Shown piece after piece: positions 48,201-62,900 of a stretch of 64,000 nucleotides of DNA. Origin of the DNA: Polydactylus sextarius (taxonomy: Eukaryota; Chordata; Actinopteri; Polynemidae); NCBI GenBank assembly GCA_016801845.1, contig CM028914.1, forward strand, positions 1,984,001 to 2,048,000, in the 5' to 3' direction. How positions within the stretch are numbered: the first letter of the stretch is position 1; the number at the start of each line of letters is the position of its first letter. A program made the position numbers and the translations under genes. Under the pieces are notes generated by a model. It worked only from the letters and a program-made list of their open reading frames with translations. It ran no database searches and was not told the DNA's origin.

Positions 48201-51200
48201 ATGAAGCTGAGAACAGGATGTTGAAATGACAGAGAAGCATCAAAGGTCATCGACGTGATTCACACAGACACGTTTCTTCACACCGATGCAGACACGACAC
48301 TCGTGTCACATTAAGTTTTCTCACCTTCAGAAACGAGTCCGTCTCCATCTTCCACCGAGCTGGAAACTTTAGCGGAAGACAGAGAAGAGGAAGAGCCCTG
48401 GGACTCCTGCAGAGAGGCAGAGGGGGTAGACGCAGGAAGCTGATTATTTTAATTGGCAGTGATGCTCAAAATAGTTTGTGCAAAATAAATAAATAAATAA
48501 ATAAAAACATAAAAAACATCCCGTTCTGCTGCGATCCCAGACGAAACAAATGTGCACGTCCCAGAAATAGACAAAGGGACGTTGTGTAACATCCTCATCA
48601 CATCTTCATGTCTGACTGTGTTTGTACGTCTGTCTGTTGTACTGTGCTGGCGGCCAAAACAGCCAGAAGCCAGAACACATTTACTTAAGCTACTGTGCTG
48701 AATATAAACCTTCCTCTCTCTCTTTTTTTATTCAGCAAACCACCTGTGTGTTTTCACAAGAGACCGAGCGAAGCAGAGACAGAATCCAAATAAACTCCTC
48801 TTCATTCACAGTAACATTCACTCCTCTGATACTAAAACCCTCCAGGATTTCAGGATGTAGTGATCACAACTTGATCACTACCCAATATTTGACCAATCAT
48901 CATCATCGTCATCATTTCGAGTGAAACATTAATCCATACGTCAGTGAATCACTTCCTTGTTTCTATTAGAAAACGTAGGAAACATGGCGATAAAAAAGTC
49001 TCACATCAACGTCACTAAGGACCAAGAAAAACAGTATCCGGGCAGATTTCACCACAGAGGAGGAAACTATTCTATATTGTTGTGGGGTCTATTGAGAAAC
49101 AACTTTGTGACGAGAAACACACTGAGAATATTAGAAACACAGGGATTTATTTCAAAATTGCAACTTTGATTTGCACCTGCAACTTTATTGTAACAAAATG
49201 CCTAAAAAAAACACAACTTTCATTGCAATTTTTCCTTGTAATCAGACAAATTAGCCCTCAACAATCTCAAAAAAAAAAAAAAAGGTCTGAACTCCTGGAG
49301 CGAGGGACTAACTATCTCTCATAAAACATAGAAACACAGGTTTGTGTGACTCTAACAAAGGAGAATGAATACGAGCGTTCATGCGGTTGGTAAGTAGGGG
49401 GTCATTAGGGGGAAAGAGAGTAGCTGAGATACTGCATCTGCATCTGAAGACAAAAACTCATTACACCCTCCACCTCCTAACCCTCCGTCTGGTTGTCATG
49501 GAAGCAACAAGGACGGGGAACGAGGATCTAGTCGGGACTGTAAATGAGAATCTACCGTCTGTTGTTTCTATCTCTGCTCCTCTCGAGTCCATCTCTCTAT
49601 TCTCATTTCAACAATGTGGTTACGCTTCATTAGTCTTTTTTCTTTTGCTTTGTTTTGCTTTGTTAAATGTTAAATATCTTTTCTTTTACATGTTACTAAT
49701 CCCCTCAGCTCACGTCTCACCTCTTCTCCCTCCCAGAGGAGCAGCAGCAGCAGTGAAGGGACCTTTTGGTGTTTGGAGAATTTAAACCTTTGAATAAATC
49801 CCACAGGTGCAACTGGCACATTCAGCACAAGCGTGACCACTTTACTAAAATAAAAGCAGGTCTCGCCCTGACACGTGAATTATTAACCAGCAAGATCCAT
49901 CCATCCATCATCCATTTGTCTGAAAGTGCTGGATAAACTTCATAATATTCTTCTGTTTTATTAACATGTACTTGTACTTTTACTTTCTACACTTAACTAC
50001 ATTTACTTATAGATTACTGTCATACTGAAGTACAGTAAATACTAGATACTTTAAGACTTTTACTGGAGAATCATTCTAGTGACGACTTGAACTTCTACCA
50101 GTTATTTTATTCTACTCTAGTGTCTGAACTTCTACTCTAGTACGTGTACTTCTACTCTGTACTTCTAACTGTATTTCTTTCGTTCAGTTTGTCTCATGAT
50201 GAATGCTCTCTGACCTTATCTGAACCTCTTATTTCTGTGGCGTCCAGTTCATCTCTGAGACTTTGCTGTCAGAGACTAAAAGGCCACCGTTCATAACGAC
50301 TCAGATCTGAAAACTATTTACAGAGCTGAGCTGCCCTATATCTCCGTCCAAGTAGCTGTCAGCTCTGTTACTCATCTCTGCTGCTGTGACCTGGAAGCCA
50401 CCCAGGTGAGTGTAGCTGGGAGTCGAACCAGACTCACTTTTATGTAATACTGTTTTTTTGGGAGGGTTTTTTTTTGGGGTGTTCATCCCAGAACAAGAAA
50501 CCAGTCTTAATACCCATAATGCCTTTGTCCATCCTGTGTTTAATCTCATCCTTCTTCTTCTGCTCTTTATTTTTCTGTTTACTTCTCTCGTGCCCTTATC
50601 TCACGATCCAGCCCCGTTGTCGTCTACTCTCCTATCTCTACCTTCCTACCACTGAGGGAAACAAAATGCTGTTTCTATGGAAACTGCTCACAGAGAGAGA
50701 GAAGAGAGATGCAGCTTATGAGACTTTCAGAGTGGAGACAGAAGCCTATATATGGATATTTCCTGTCTGCAGGCTGAGAGACAGGTTTAACCGTCTATGA
50801 ACACTGTGTTTCTCTTTTCCTGTGTTAAACGCTGTGAGACAGATGGAGTGACAGACAGACTCAGACAGAGAGAGAAGGATGCATGAACTCTGCTGTGGTT
50901 GATCTGATCATTTCATTTGGCAGCGACTTGTCTTGTTACCGTTAAACCATCCAGCTTCTCGCTGTTGCACAACAGGACACACACTATTCCTAGAGCTCTA
51001 CACTTCTATGACTCACACCTCTAACCAACACAAAACACACAGACAAACCTTTTTTTTTTTTTTTTTTTTTTTTTTACATCACAGCCGGTGCCACCGCTCT
51101 TCAAACCTCATACTGATCGGAGAATAAAAGGGAAATCAACAGGATGTTAGTGATTGACCTTAAACGTGGACAATCATCAGAGAAGCAGAAGTGGAAATTA

Positions 51201-54200
51201 TTGTTGAACAGGAAGTTTTCTGTTTCTGTCAACATTTACATAACCAAGCAGAGAGCGATGCTCGGGTTTGTTGTCCTCGATGCCCCTGAATCTGATTACA
51301 TCACCAAACTAACGCCTTCCTCTTCCTCTTCTTCCTCTCTGTCCTTTAAGCTTTAGGAGCCAAACGTCTTCTCCCACAGCTTTTCTTATCACTTTCCCTG
51401 TCACATAATATCCAACACAAACAGGATTTATTGGTGTTTGTCTCTCTGAGAGGAGGAGGGAAAAAATCTAATAAGACTTGATAGAAATGGAGACTTTGTT
51501 TTGTCCCAAGTTTCTACTTTATCTCATAAAAAAAAACAACAACTACAGGAGATAATATTTCTCTGCTCTTATTTTGGCGTCTAGACAAACAGGAAACATA
51601 ACGTGTTTGATTCATTTCATCTGATGGACACAAGGAAGTTTTCTAATCACAGGAACGTGATTAAATTAAAAAGAAAATGGGAGGAAAGAGAAGAGAAAGA
51701 TGAGATAAATGAGGCAGTGGGACTGTGTTTGTGTTGTAATGTGTAAATGTGTTTATAAAGACAATTATCATCATTATCATCATCCACCATCATATTGAAA
51801 AAGATCTGTTTGTTCGTGTTTGTTTATGATGAACAACTCATAATGAACACAAATGAAGAGAATGAAGAAGAAAAAAAAACACAAAATGAAAATGAAATGA
51901 CAATGAATTTAATGACATCAACAAATGAAATTAATACATTAAACAAAGAAAAAACAAACAGAAACAAATGATCTGTGAAGAACCGGCTGCGTCACATCAG
52001 AAAACCATCATGTTTAGATTATTACAGACAGATCGTTGACACTTTTACACAAAAAAAGAAAAACTCTGACATTCTCTTTCATGAATGTTTAAATCAGATA
52101 TGTCAATATGAGCCAGATTATAATGATTTTTATGTTTTACATTGTTTCCTCACGAGCTGCAGCCAGTTTATAAATCAAAACAACGTCTAACGACATCAAC
52201 ACCACTTGAAACAGGAAATGAAATACAGACAAATAATAAATAGTCTTTAGTAACAACACGGTCACATGGATGAGATGAAACAATAATTAATGAGTTCATA
52301 ACACACACACACACACACACACTCATCTGTTCTCATTCATCACACACACACACTGATGCACACACATTAAATTATAAATCACACAACACAAAATATGGAG
52401 CTAACGATGAGAGATGGAGCATGCAAGTCAATGGATTGTGGATGTTGGCGACATGCTACGCTAACAATTAGCACTTTCTTTCACTCATTCGACATTGACT
52501 GTATATGAGACCATCTGCTCGTCTGGACTCACTCATCTCATTTTACTTTACTGTATTTTTTGGTCATTTTTTTCTCTCCCTGCCTGTGTTTTTGTTTTGT
52601 CAAACGGAGCGAACTGAGCTGGAGGAGCTGTGACCTTGACACTGACAGAAAACAAAACGTACATTTGCAGGATGAATAATAAATATTACAGCTGTGTAGA
52701 TGTGGAAAGCTACACTGCTCTTAGCAACACGAGAGGACATGAAAAGACTGAGATGTCAAGAGGCAAAGATGTGGGGGATGGGGGACGGGGGGTGGATGAC
52801 TTCATGATGTAAACCAGCTTTTAATGCCTGTGGAGTTAATTCTTTAAAATGGGTCAAATTATCACGTTTCTCTTTTCAGTTAAACAAGAATTTCAGTCTG
52901 ATTCTGTAGTTTCTGTGCAGATGTGTTCACATCTGACACCTACCGTCATGTATGAAGTAAAAAAGCAGTTGGTGCAAAAACTGTGTCTGTATATTCAGCT
53001 CGCAGAAATAGGTTATGATGGTCCGAACTGTGCAAACAACCTACTTCAGGCAGCAAAGTGCCTCTAAGTGTTTTAAATGCAGGGTCCAGAGAGGTGAACT
53101 GTTTAAAGAGACGACTCGCGCTGGGTCACTGAGGCCACATCGCTGCTTAGGAAACACATTTATGGAAACTTTCTGTGATTTATCAGCTGAAATTTTCATA
53201 AAAAAGCTTTTAAATATTTGATCAAAAATGTTACATTTTGGTCTTTTCTGGATTTTTCACGTTTCAGATACAAACGTGACACAAAACGTTAGTTTTTTTT
53301 GTGTAGTTAATGATTATTCCTGCATCTGTACACAAAAGGTGACACAGGGACAAGAAACAGTGTGAAAATATAGTGTCAGGAACCTGGTGCCTGCTTCTCC
53401 AAGAAGCTTAGACGTCATCTACACAGGGAGAGATGTTGGTATATAATTTTCCCCTGTGAAGTTAATACTCTTTCACAGTTCATATAGGGATGTGAGGGAG
53501 AATTAGAAATCTGTCAGAGGAGGAGGGGGAAGGGAGACGGATCGAGGGAAAGTCACTAACTCACTAACGGGCCAGATAGAAAGAGTAAGAAGTGCAGGAG
53601 AGAATTACATCGTAATGTGGCTGAGGAGTGTGAAGCTGCAGAGTGGAGAGCAGAGATAATGGACTTCTCCTCGTTTCTTTCCAGCCGAGACATCGCAGGG
53701 TTTAGTATGAAGCATGGGAGAAGAATAATCTCCGTTTGAGAAATACACACTCAACTCGTGTTTGTGTAGAAGAGCGACTGTGACGTTGGAGCTGAACTAT
53801 AAAGAAGAAACTCATTTCATTTCATCTGTTAAAACCTCGTTCGCCTTTTAAATTTAAATTCAAATCCAAGAGAGAACATCAGCGACGTTTCCTGCCCCAC
53901 ATTTATTCATTCAGCCTCTTTTCAACAGTGAAATCTATAGTGACCCACTTCCTTCATACAGACGACTGCTCTGTTGTCCTCACTGACCTTCATATCGTAT
54001 CAATGCAAAACCATCACAAGTCGTATTCACGCAGCTCTGATTGTATCATTTCTGTATCACACACACACACACACACACACTCGTGCATAAACATTCATCG
54101 ACCACAGCCGTGGTCCTGGCTTCTCTTCACCAAAGAAAGTGTTGACTCTGCATTAATAAATAGCTAAATAATTACAAAATAAATCACAGTAACGCCGCTG

Positions 54201-55338
54201 CTATTGGGGGGAATATCAGCAACACAAGACATGAGAGCGTTAGAGGTTCATATACTGAGGTGAAGTGAGCGTGTGAGTGTTTATAACATCACTGATCTTA
54301 AAGAAGCTTCCTGCAAATTAGTTTCTTCAGCAGCAAAGAGCTGCTGAAGAAACAGTCTGATTAAGACTGAAGCCTCATCATCATCATCATCACTGTCATC
54401 ATCATCACCGTCAGCACCGGATTAACGTGTACTTTGGTCCTTAACACACAAACATCCACACAAACAAACAAACAAACATCCTGTTCATGAACTCGGCTCC
54501 TCTGACATGAAGCTGAACGTTTCTCCGTTTGAGTTGCATGCTCCTGCTCTGCACAGTCGTGTCCACTAACAACAGTTTTTACAGTTGAACATCATGAATT
54601 TACCCCACGGGTTGTTTTTTTTTTTTCATCTCTCAGCTACAAAAATAGATGAAGTTTGGTTGTTTTAATTGGGATTTTAAAAAAATAAAACCCACTTGGA
54701 AAAAAATGGTTAAAATAATCAAATTCACTAGTATAAAATGTTTTTTCTAAATCTTTTTCATAGAAGGACATTTACAAAATTGCACAAATTGATACAAAAA
54801 TTAATTCTTGACCAGCTGATCAGTTCTGTTTGGGTTTTTTTCTTATGCTAACGTTGCCTGGTAGCGAACAATGGATGCAATGAAACACCAGCTAATGTCA
54901 GTTTCATATTCAGATCAGATACTGCACAAATTGTCTGTATGTCAGTGGCATCGTTCATTGTTGAGCTACCAAACAGACGAGTTCAGCGTGAGGAACAAAG
55001 ATCTGTTCAACACGTCAGCGTGTGTGAGAATGTGACAGAAAATCAGTGCGAGCAGAGCGAAGGTGTTTGTCCTCGACATCTATTTAACACTGGATTAAAG
55101 TTGTAACATTAAAGGATCCTAACATGAGCCTCCAATCCCAGAGCAGCACCGTGTGAGGTCAGAGGTCAACACCCCACCCACCCCTGTTTATTTTTGAGAC
55201 ATTATGAAGTCGAGATGTCGCGGTTCCTTCGTGTTTTAGCAACAACTCTAAGATGTGGTCGGCCTATTCTCAGTCACAGCTTTGTCCATTTCCTGAGAAC
55301 ACAGAGGGATTGTGTTATGGATTTGGTGTCACTTCTTT

Positions 55339-55388
<50 letters not shown>

Positions 55389-58300
55389 TTACCCGGCGTT
55401 GGCTCAGGCTGCCCGGGCTCGTCGGGGAGGGGCTGGGAGATTTTCCCGAGTGAGGAGTGGACAGTTGACTGGCCGGCGCCCCGTTCACTGGAGGGAGGAG
55501 ACGACAGAGGGTGAAGGAAACGTTTAAATAGATGATCCTTTCTCAATGTGAAGACATATTCTGGAGAGCAGGTGTATTTCTGTGTGGAGCAGCAGCCCAC
55601 ACTGCTGCCGCCCACAGCATCCATCCATTCACATGAATGAGGCAGAGGTGGAGGAGGACAAAGAGCAGAGAGCACTTCTCTTCAGTTCACGCTGTTCTTT
55701 TTTATTTTTGTTCAACTTCAACCACAAATACAATATTTACACTGAAACGAGCCGACTCGACACTCACCCCGAGGCTTTGTGCATCTTTTTTTTTTTGTAT
55801 ATTACATCATTTACACATCGTTTTTCAGGCTTCAGGTGAACGTATACAACAACAGAAACACCAGGTTGTCCCCGTTTTCATCCCCTGTTTAATGCACTTG
55901 TGACCTCAGCCTGATCTACTTCTACCAGCTGCAGCACAGCAACAACCAAAAAAAAAAAAAACCCAGCGGCATCAGCTCATTTAACAAGAACATTAAATTA
56001 ATCAACGCTGCATTTGAGCAAAAACTGAACAAGCTTCAATTAGACGAAGCTTCACCTGAAGTAAACTCAACGTTGCCCCGGCTGACCTGAGATCTGTGAA
56101 ACATCAGCAACTACAGACACAAAAATTATTAAAAAGATCTAATGAATCTAAAGCAAAATGTGACCATTCAGAGCTCATCTGTCATCATGCAGCCAGAGAC
56201 ATGTGACACATGACCTGTGTGAGATGAGTGTTTCAGCATCCACTGTGTAATGTTTATTCTCCTGCAGAGATCAAACAAGTTTGTGAATAATTTAACACAA
56301 AGAGGACGAAGCTCACAGCAGACTGAAAATAACCAAGCGCTGCATTAAACAACATGAGATGATGTGTTAGTGTTTCTCTTCTATATAGAAGAAACTGCAA
56401 CTGTTTGACCCTTTTCCTGGATATTTTTCATTGATGAAATTCAGCCTCAGTGTTACACACAACACATAGACGCTCCTCCTGGTTACACAACAGATTTACA
56501 GTCACTGACACACACACATACACACACATATATACACACACACACACACACACATAGACGAGCAGATCTGAGCAGGAGCAGATGAAGTTTACAGGCGTCG
56601 CTGTCGTTTTTTAAAATTTATTATATATTAATATAAAAAAAAATAACCATGATTCTCCAGGTTCCTACCTTCCACTTCCAGCATGATGAAAAACACAGTG
56701 ATAATCCCAAAGAGGAGTTAAGACAAGAAAGAGACGATGATGAAGAGGAAGAAGAGGAGGAAGGATGAGGAAGAGCAGCACCTCTGCAGGCAACGCGCTC
56801 CACCCGAGTGTGATAGTAAAACTGTGGTGAATGGAGACGGAGCTGTGCTGTACTACAGCGGAGAGGAGGGAGGAGGGAGGAGGAGGAGGAAGAGGAGGAG
56901 GAGGAGGATGATGCTTGCGCAAACTCTGACGTGCACCGGGGACAGAGAGAGAGAGAGAGATGCAGAGAGAGGCAGCAGGGTAGAATTAAAAATTACATCT
57001 ATCATCTCTTTAAATTATTAGATCTATGTCAGAAAATTATGTTGAGATTTAAAACTTGAAGCAGCAGAGGAGACATGATGATGATGATGATGGAGGTGGT
57101 GGGTCTTTATCCAAACATGCTCAAAGAAAAAAAAAAATCTCTGCTGCAGCAGTCTCTGCATTTCAGGGGTTTTTTTTCCACCTCAAGCTCACTGTGACTA
57201 AAATATCAGTCGTCTAAACGTCTTTGTGTTTTGCAGAAGATTGAAGGTTTGTGGTAAAAACTCATCAGCTCCTTCTGTGATCATGCACGAGTGTATCTGA
57301 GCAGGAGCATGTGAATGTGAGTCTTGTGGACGGATGTGACGCCAGGTGAATGTAAATATCCTGGTTTTCTTTCTGGATTTATGTTGCAGCAGGTAGTGAA
57401 CGGTTCACGTGTGGAGGCAGCTGTAGAGGAACAGCCTCAGAAAATACAGTGTTTCAGTTTGTTTTCCAGCAGATGGTTGTTTTTAAAGTGGTTGTATAAA
57501 AGCGTCACAAGTGAGTGAACATGGAGAAGCACCAAAGTTTAACACTAAGTAGATCTGAAGCAGCAACCAGAGAAGCAGACAAATCAAAACTGTGTCTTCA
57601 AGATGTTTGTAGCAACTGGACAGTTGTTAATGTTAAATCAAAACCACAACTGCTGAGCTGAAGCTGCTGCTTTCTCTTCTCTCTGTTTTCATTTCTCTCC
57701 AGCCGGTCGAGGCAGACGACCGTCTGAGTCTGGTTCTGATGGAGGTTTCTTCTTGTTAAAGGCAGGTTTCCTCCATTGTCGCTAAGTGTTTTCTTATTGT
57801 GGAAACGTTGGGTTTCTCTATGGAATTGAAATGATCACTATAAAATGAGGATTCATCCTCTGGGGATCATGAACGTCTGCATGACATTTCCTGCAAATGC
57901 ATCAAATAGTTGTCCATGATGTTGTTGTGGCTAAAAAATCTAGAACAAAATCATCTTGAGAACAAAAACGAAGTGAAAAGACGTTAGTTGATGCACCAAC
58001 TTCTTTTCATGTTTCAACTGTTTGTTTTATGTCGACAAGGAGTTCGACTCGTTTCTATTTGTCTGTTTAGATAAAAACAACCTTTCAATAGATTCATGAA
58101 TCTTCATTTCCGATCACATTGTTCCCTCAACGCCTCTCCTCGTGTATATTATCACACCTTTAAGACAAACATCTCGACGTGATTAAAATATAAAAATGGA
58201 ACATGATGATAATTAACTGAAGTTCACACAAGTTGTGTGAGTCAAAAGTAGTTTCTGCATGTTTCAATGCTTCTATAAAACTGGTGTAAAACTCATGTAT

Positions 58301-58657
58301 TTTCTGGTGTCAGAAAGAAAAAAAAGTGTTGAAAAGCAGCTGCAACATCACACGATCACAGTTGGATTTATTAGTGGGTTGTCTCTCGTCATTCGGAGGA
58401 GCTCGTGACAGAGGGAGAAAAGGTGAGACCCTGAAGTATCAGCGTGAAGCTCGTTGGCTCCATCTGTACTTCTCTGTTTTAATTTTAGCTGACATGAGGC
58501 ATCGGAGGAGAAACAGATGGCGAGACACAGAGCGAAACTATGTACGAGTGCAAATTGTTTTCTCACATTATTTTGGTTCTTTGAGTGTATGTGTGTGTGT
58601 CGAGGTTGTGAGATCATTGCGGTGATGACAGCGTCAGAGCTGATACGCAATAACCTG

Positions 58658-58693
<36 letters not shown>

Positions 58694-59887
58694 GACACAC
58701 ACTGAGACATGATGTCACATCAGACCTTCGACAATGAGACTGTTTGTTTGTTCAGTTGGAAAGAAAAAAAAATCAAGATGTAATTTGTATCTTGAGGTTT
58801 AATCAGTGAAGCTACATAAACGTGAAATGTCTCAATAATTATGTGATTAGTGTGTAATGATGATAAAGACAGTGATTCACCGCGGACGGAGATCCACAGG
58901 ATGATTCATCCAGCAAACATACAACACATACGTCTCCGTGGTTGAATGTTTTCCAATAAGAGCGAACACACGGAGGGAAACTCGCTGCCTGATGACTTGT
59001 TTTTTTGTTTTTTATTAGTTTGAGTCTGAATTGATTCAGCAGATTTCTCAGAAGACTCATGTTCCTGAAACACAACGAGTTCAACGTTGAACCGTCATTT
59101 TCATTTCCACTTCCATCGTCCAAATGTTTCAGTCACTTTAATTCACTTTTTTTTATACAGAAATCATTTACGTCTCAATTATGAACACACTTCACAGCCT
59201 GAGGTGGAGATGAGTCACACAACTCTCATTACACAAATGTGCAGTTCAACTCTTTGAATGATTATGATGCAGCTTTGGAGTTAATAACTTTTTTTTATGG
59301 TTTTTCTATTTCGGGTGATTGAAAACAGAGAGTCAGCAGAGTCTGAACAGCAAAGATGTGATTATATTTTAGTCTCTGGTTGGAAGTGGTTGGACCAGGA
59401 CTCACCTGGACCTGGTTAGAGACTAAACACAACTGAGACGGTGCTGACGGTGCAGTTTTAAATGATCCAAAAACAGAAAATCATCTGTCTCTAAGAGAAG
59501 AGTTGAAGTGTTCATGAATTTAACAGGAGCAGTGTGACTCATCTCCTTCAGCCTTGGGCCACCAACTTATAAAACACTCTTCATATTTTATAGAGATATG
59601 TGAATCGCCGCAAGCCGTGAACTAAACATATGAAAAACGATGAAAACGCTCTTTTAATTTATGATTCCAGCCTCCTGAGAAACGTTACTGATTAAATATG
59701 AAGCAGGAAGATCTTTTACAATCTGCATTTAACGAATCACATCTCTACTACGTGTGCAAACCTGGATTTTGTATTTTAGATTCGTGAATAATTTAAATCA
59801 GTTAGGAGACATTTGTTTTCAACCACATTGAATCTACTTTGATTGTAGATCAGAACTGCTCCTCAGTGATGTTGAAGTCTCAGCTGC

Positions 59888-59934
<47 letters not shown>

Positions 59935-62900
59935 GACAGACACCAGGTGGTGTTTAACAGCACATGTTTCTTCACATGCTCTCACTTCCTCTGACATATT
60001 TTAGACACCACATCTTCTCTCTGCAGCTCCTTCAGTCCTGGTTATTAAACGTCCGTGTTGCTTAAATGAGAAATGAATCTGTGAGGCTGCGTTAAGGAAA
60101 ACCTTGAGACCTGATGTAAAGTATATAACTAATAGAGGTGATTCACTGTGTCTCTGCAGCTGTGGAGGAGAAATATTACGATTCTGTTGAAGCTGGTTTC
60201 TAACTGTCAGTAAATAGACCGAACCTTCTTCATACTATTAATGTCACGGCTGAGATCTTCTGAGCGCAGCTGCTCCTAAATACCTTAAACAATGAATTCA
60301 CTTTCATCTAAATGTTTGTTTTTTTCTCTGCACAATCTTGAATCTACATTAGTCAGGATACATGTCACATTCACCCGCGAAAGTCTGCAGTTACTCTACG
60401 ATTATTATTTTCAGTTTTAGTGAATCTGTGAATCACTAAATAATAATAAAACAACTGAGAACACAATGTATTGATCATCAATCAATCAACTATCGATCAA
60501 CTATCGATCCATCTGAACATACTCAAAGACATGTGTAAGACATGTGAGTAGAGAGGCAAATTGAAACAAAACCATCAACATGTTTAGTAAATTTGCTGAT
60601 TTGACATGGTACTGTTCACAAAACATCTTATTTGATCTTAGATCCAATAGATCTTTGCAAAAATGCATCTGCTACATTGTTTCTTTAGTTGTAAATAAAT
60701 AACAAATGAACAACCATGTTTCCACCACAGGAACCTCTGGGTAAAGTTATGGGAACTTGGTTGTTTGTGTGTCTCCACCAGAGTAACAGTCCCTTAGGGG
60801 CAAAACTCAGGAACCTTTTCAGGGCTGACTAGAGTTCCTGTATAGGGGTAGGTTCTCTGTTTGGTCCTGAAAAGTTCTTGTTTGGGGCTTTAGGTTGACT
60901 TGGTGGTGATTGGTTATAACTCAAGACGGTTCATGACACAGTCAACAAAGAAGAGACATTTTTAAAAACCCAGCAGCAGAAGAGAATCAATAAATAGTTT
61001 CTATAAATAGAATCAATGAAGTGAATGAAGCAACACAGTCAAAACCATCAGAAGATGATATAACACGATGAAGTGGTCACAGAGAAGACGATCAGTAAAG
61101 TCCGTCCCGTCAGTGGTCGGGGTCTTTAACCTCGGTGGAGACACAGACGCTACAAGGACCGAGTGAGACGACGTTACCGGGAACAGAGACAGACTCTTCC
61201 CGTCACAAACTGTTACACTCATGCAAAAAATGTTGATCTTATATGTGTTTTTGTTTTGTTCAGACGGTAAATTCATCGTCTTGACCTTGTTGTGAACTCA
61301 TGAGAATAACAACAGACTCCGTCTCTAATCCACGTGAAACATCGTGAAGTATCAGCTGTTGTTGACTTCTTCTGTAATTTTTGATCAAATTGTCCTCAGG
61401 CAAAGTGAGAATATGTTTCAACAACAACAACCACCGAGATGATATGAACCAGGAACACGAGAGTAAAATAAAACATCCATTAACTTATTTTTCATTTTCT
61501 CTTAATGTTTTTTCGGGGATGAATAAAAACAACAACAACAAACGGGGACATTTGATGATGTTATGAGACAGAAGAGGAAACGTTCGTTTCTCAGGATTGA
61601 AAACGTTGAGCGTCAGTTGGCGCCGTTCGTCGTTATCACAGGAAGCCACTGCCTTATATGGTCGACACAGACTATTGTCTGTAGATACATGCTCCTACTG
61701 TGCTATGTTTCCATGGTAACCAAGACGAGTCAGTCTTTTTTTTTTTCTTATCCTCCCTCTGTCTCCGTCTCTTGTTTTCTCTCCATCTCACACATTGACT
61801 CCCGGCTGCTGCTGCCGCAGCCAATGAGATCACACATGGTGTGACTCACCCTCATAACCTTTTTCCCCAAAGTTTTTTAAGCCCTCAGCATCTAGAAGTT
61901 TCCTCTCCTCTTCACCTTTCACCACCCAACATATAAACAACCTTTTGCTTGTCATTCTGCAGTGACACGTTGTTGTTTTGAGGAATCAACGACAACAAAC
62001 AAATAGAAGTGAGTTTTAAAAGCAGGTGAAGCGACTTGTTTCTGGGGAGTTTCTGTTCGTTGCATCAGCTGTCAAATCATCCCCCGAACCCATCATGTCT
62101 CAGTGCACTCAAATCACAAAACACTAACAGACGGAAAGAAAAGTCAAGTGCGTTGTTGCATAACTGGGCGTTGTGTAAGAAGAACAACCTGACATTTTGT
62201 TAAAGCTCCAAACTGATCACCACGTTCTCACCAGCTCTGAATGTTTTCCACAAAAGAAAAAAATAAAATCTGCATCTCGATGTTAGAAAGAATTATGACT
62301 GTGTTGCGCTTTAGCACATTTCTCCTGGTTTCTTTTTTTAGCTTGTTTTTAGTTTTATTATCAGTCATAAACAGAGCAGGATGCACCGTAACAAGCTCTC
62401 AGCGTTTTATGACATTTTATTAGTGTCAGGTGAAAAGCGAAGCTGCAGGATTGAGTCACCAACCCCCATCCCTCCTCGTTCCCTCTCATCACTGTTTGCC
62501 TTTTTCCTCTGCTCCCTTGTGAAATCTTCCTCATTTGAATTCATATTCTACATGCAATAACACACACACACACACACGTTGTTAACACTGCCAGACACTC
62601 CACACAGTCCTGATTTCATTGCAGTGTTTATTCATACTGTTTTCATTTGCTGCGCGTCTGCACCACTGATTGAGTAATGAGCTAGAAAATGCTAAGCAAT
62701 CACATGAGGAAGTATTAGGGCACAAACAACTCCCGACTGAGAGCATCAGGTCTGAAACACTGCACTTTAACGCACAAACACACAGATGCAGATGAACACA
62801 CTCGAATGTGAAGTAGAGGAAGAAAGAAGCGCGTGTGACTCGTCTTACCGGATGCAGGAGACTTGTTGCGTCGTGGTTGGACGACGGTTTTGGGGGAACC

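Noticed and set aside
50401..50440. Minus-strand GGTTCGACTCC resembling a tRNA B box
   Set aside because: The flanking bases do not form a T-arm stem and no A box, anticodon arm or acceptor stem is found upstream.
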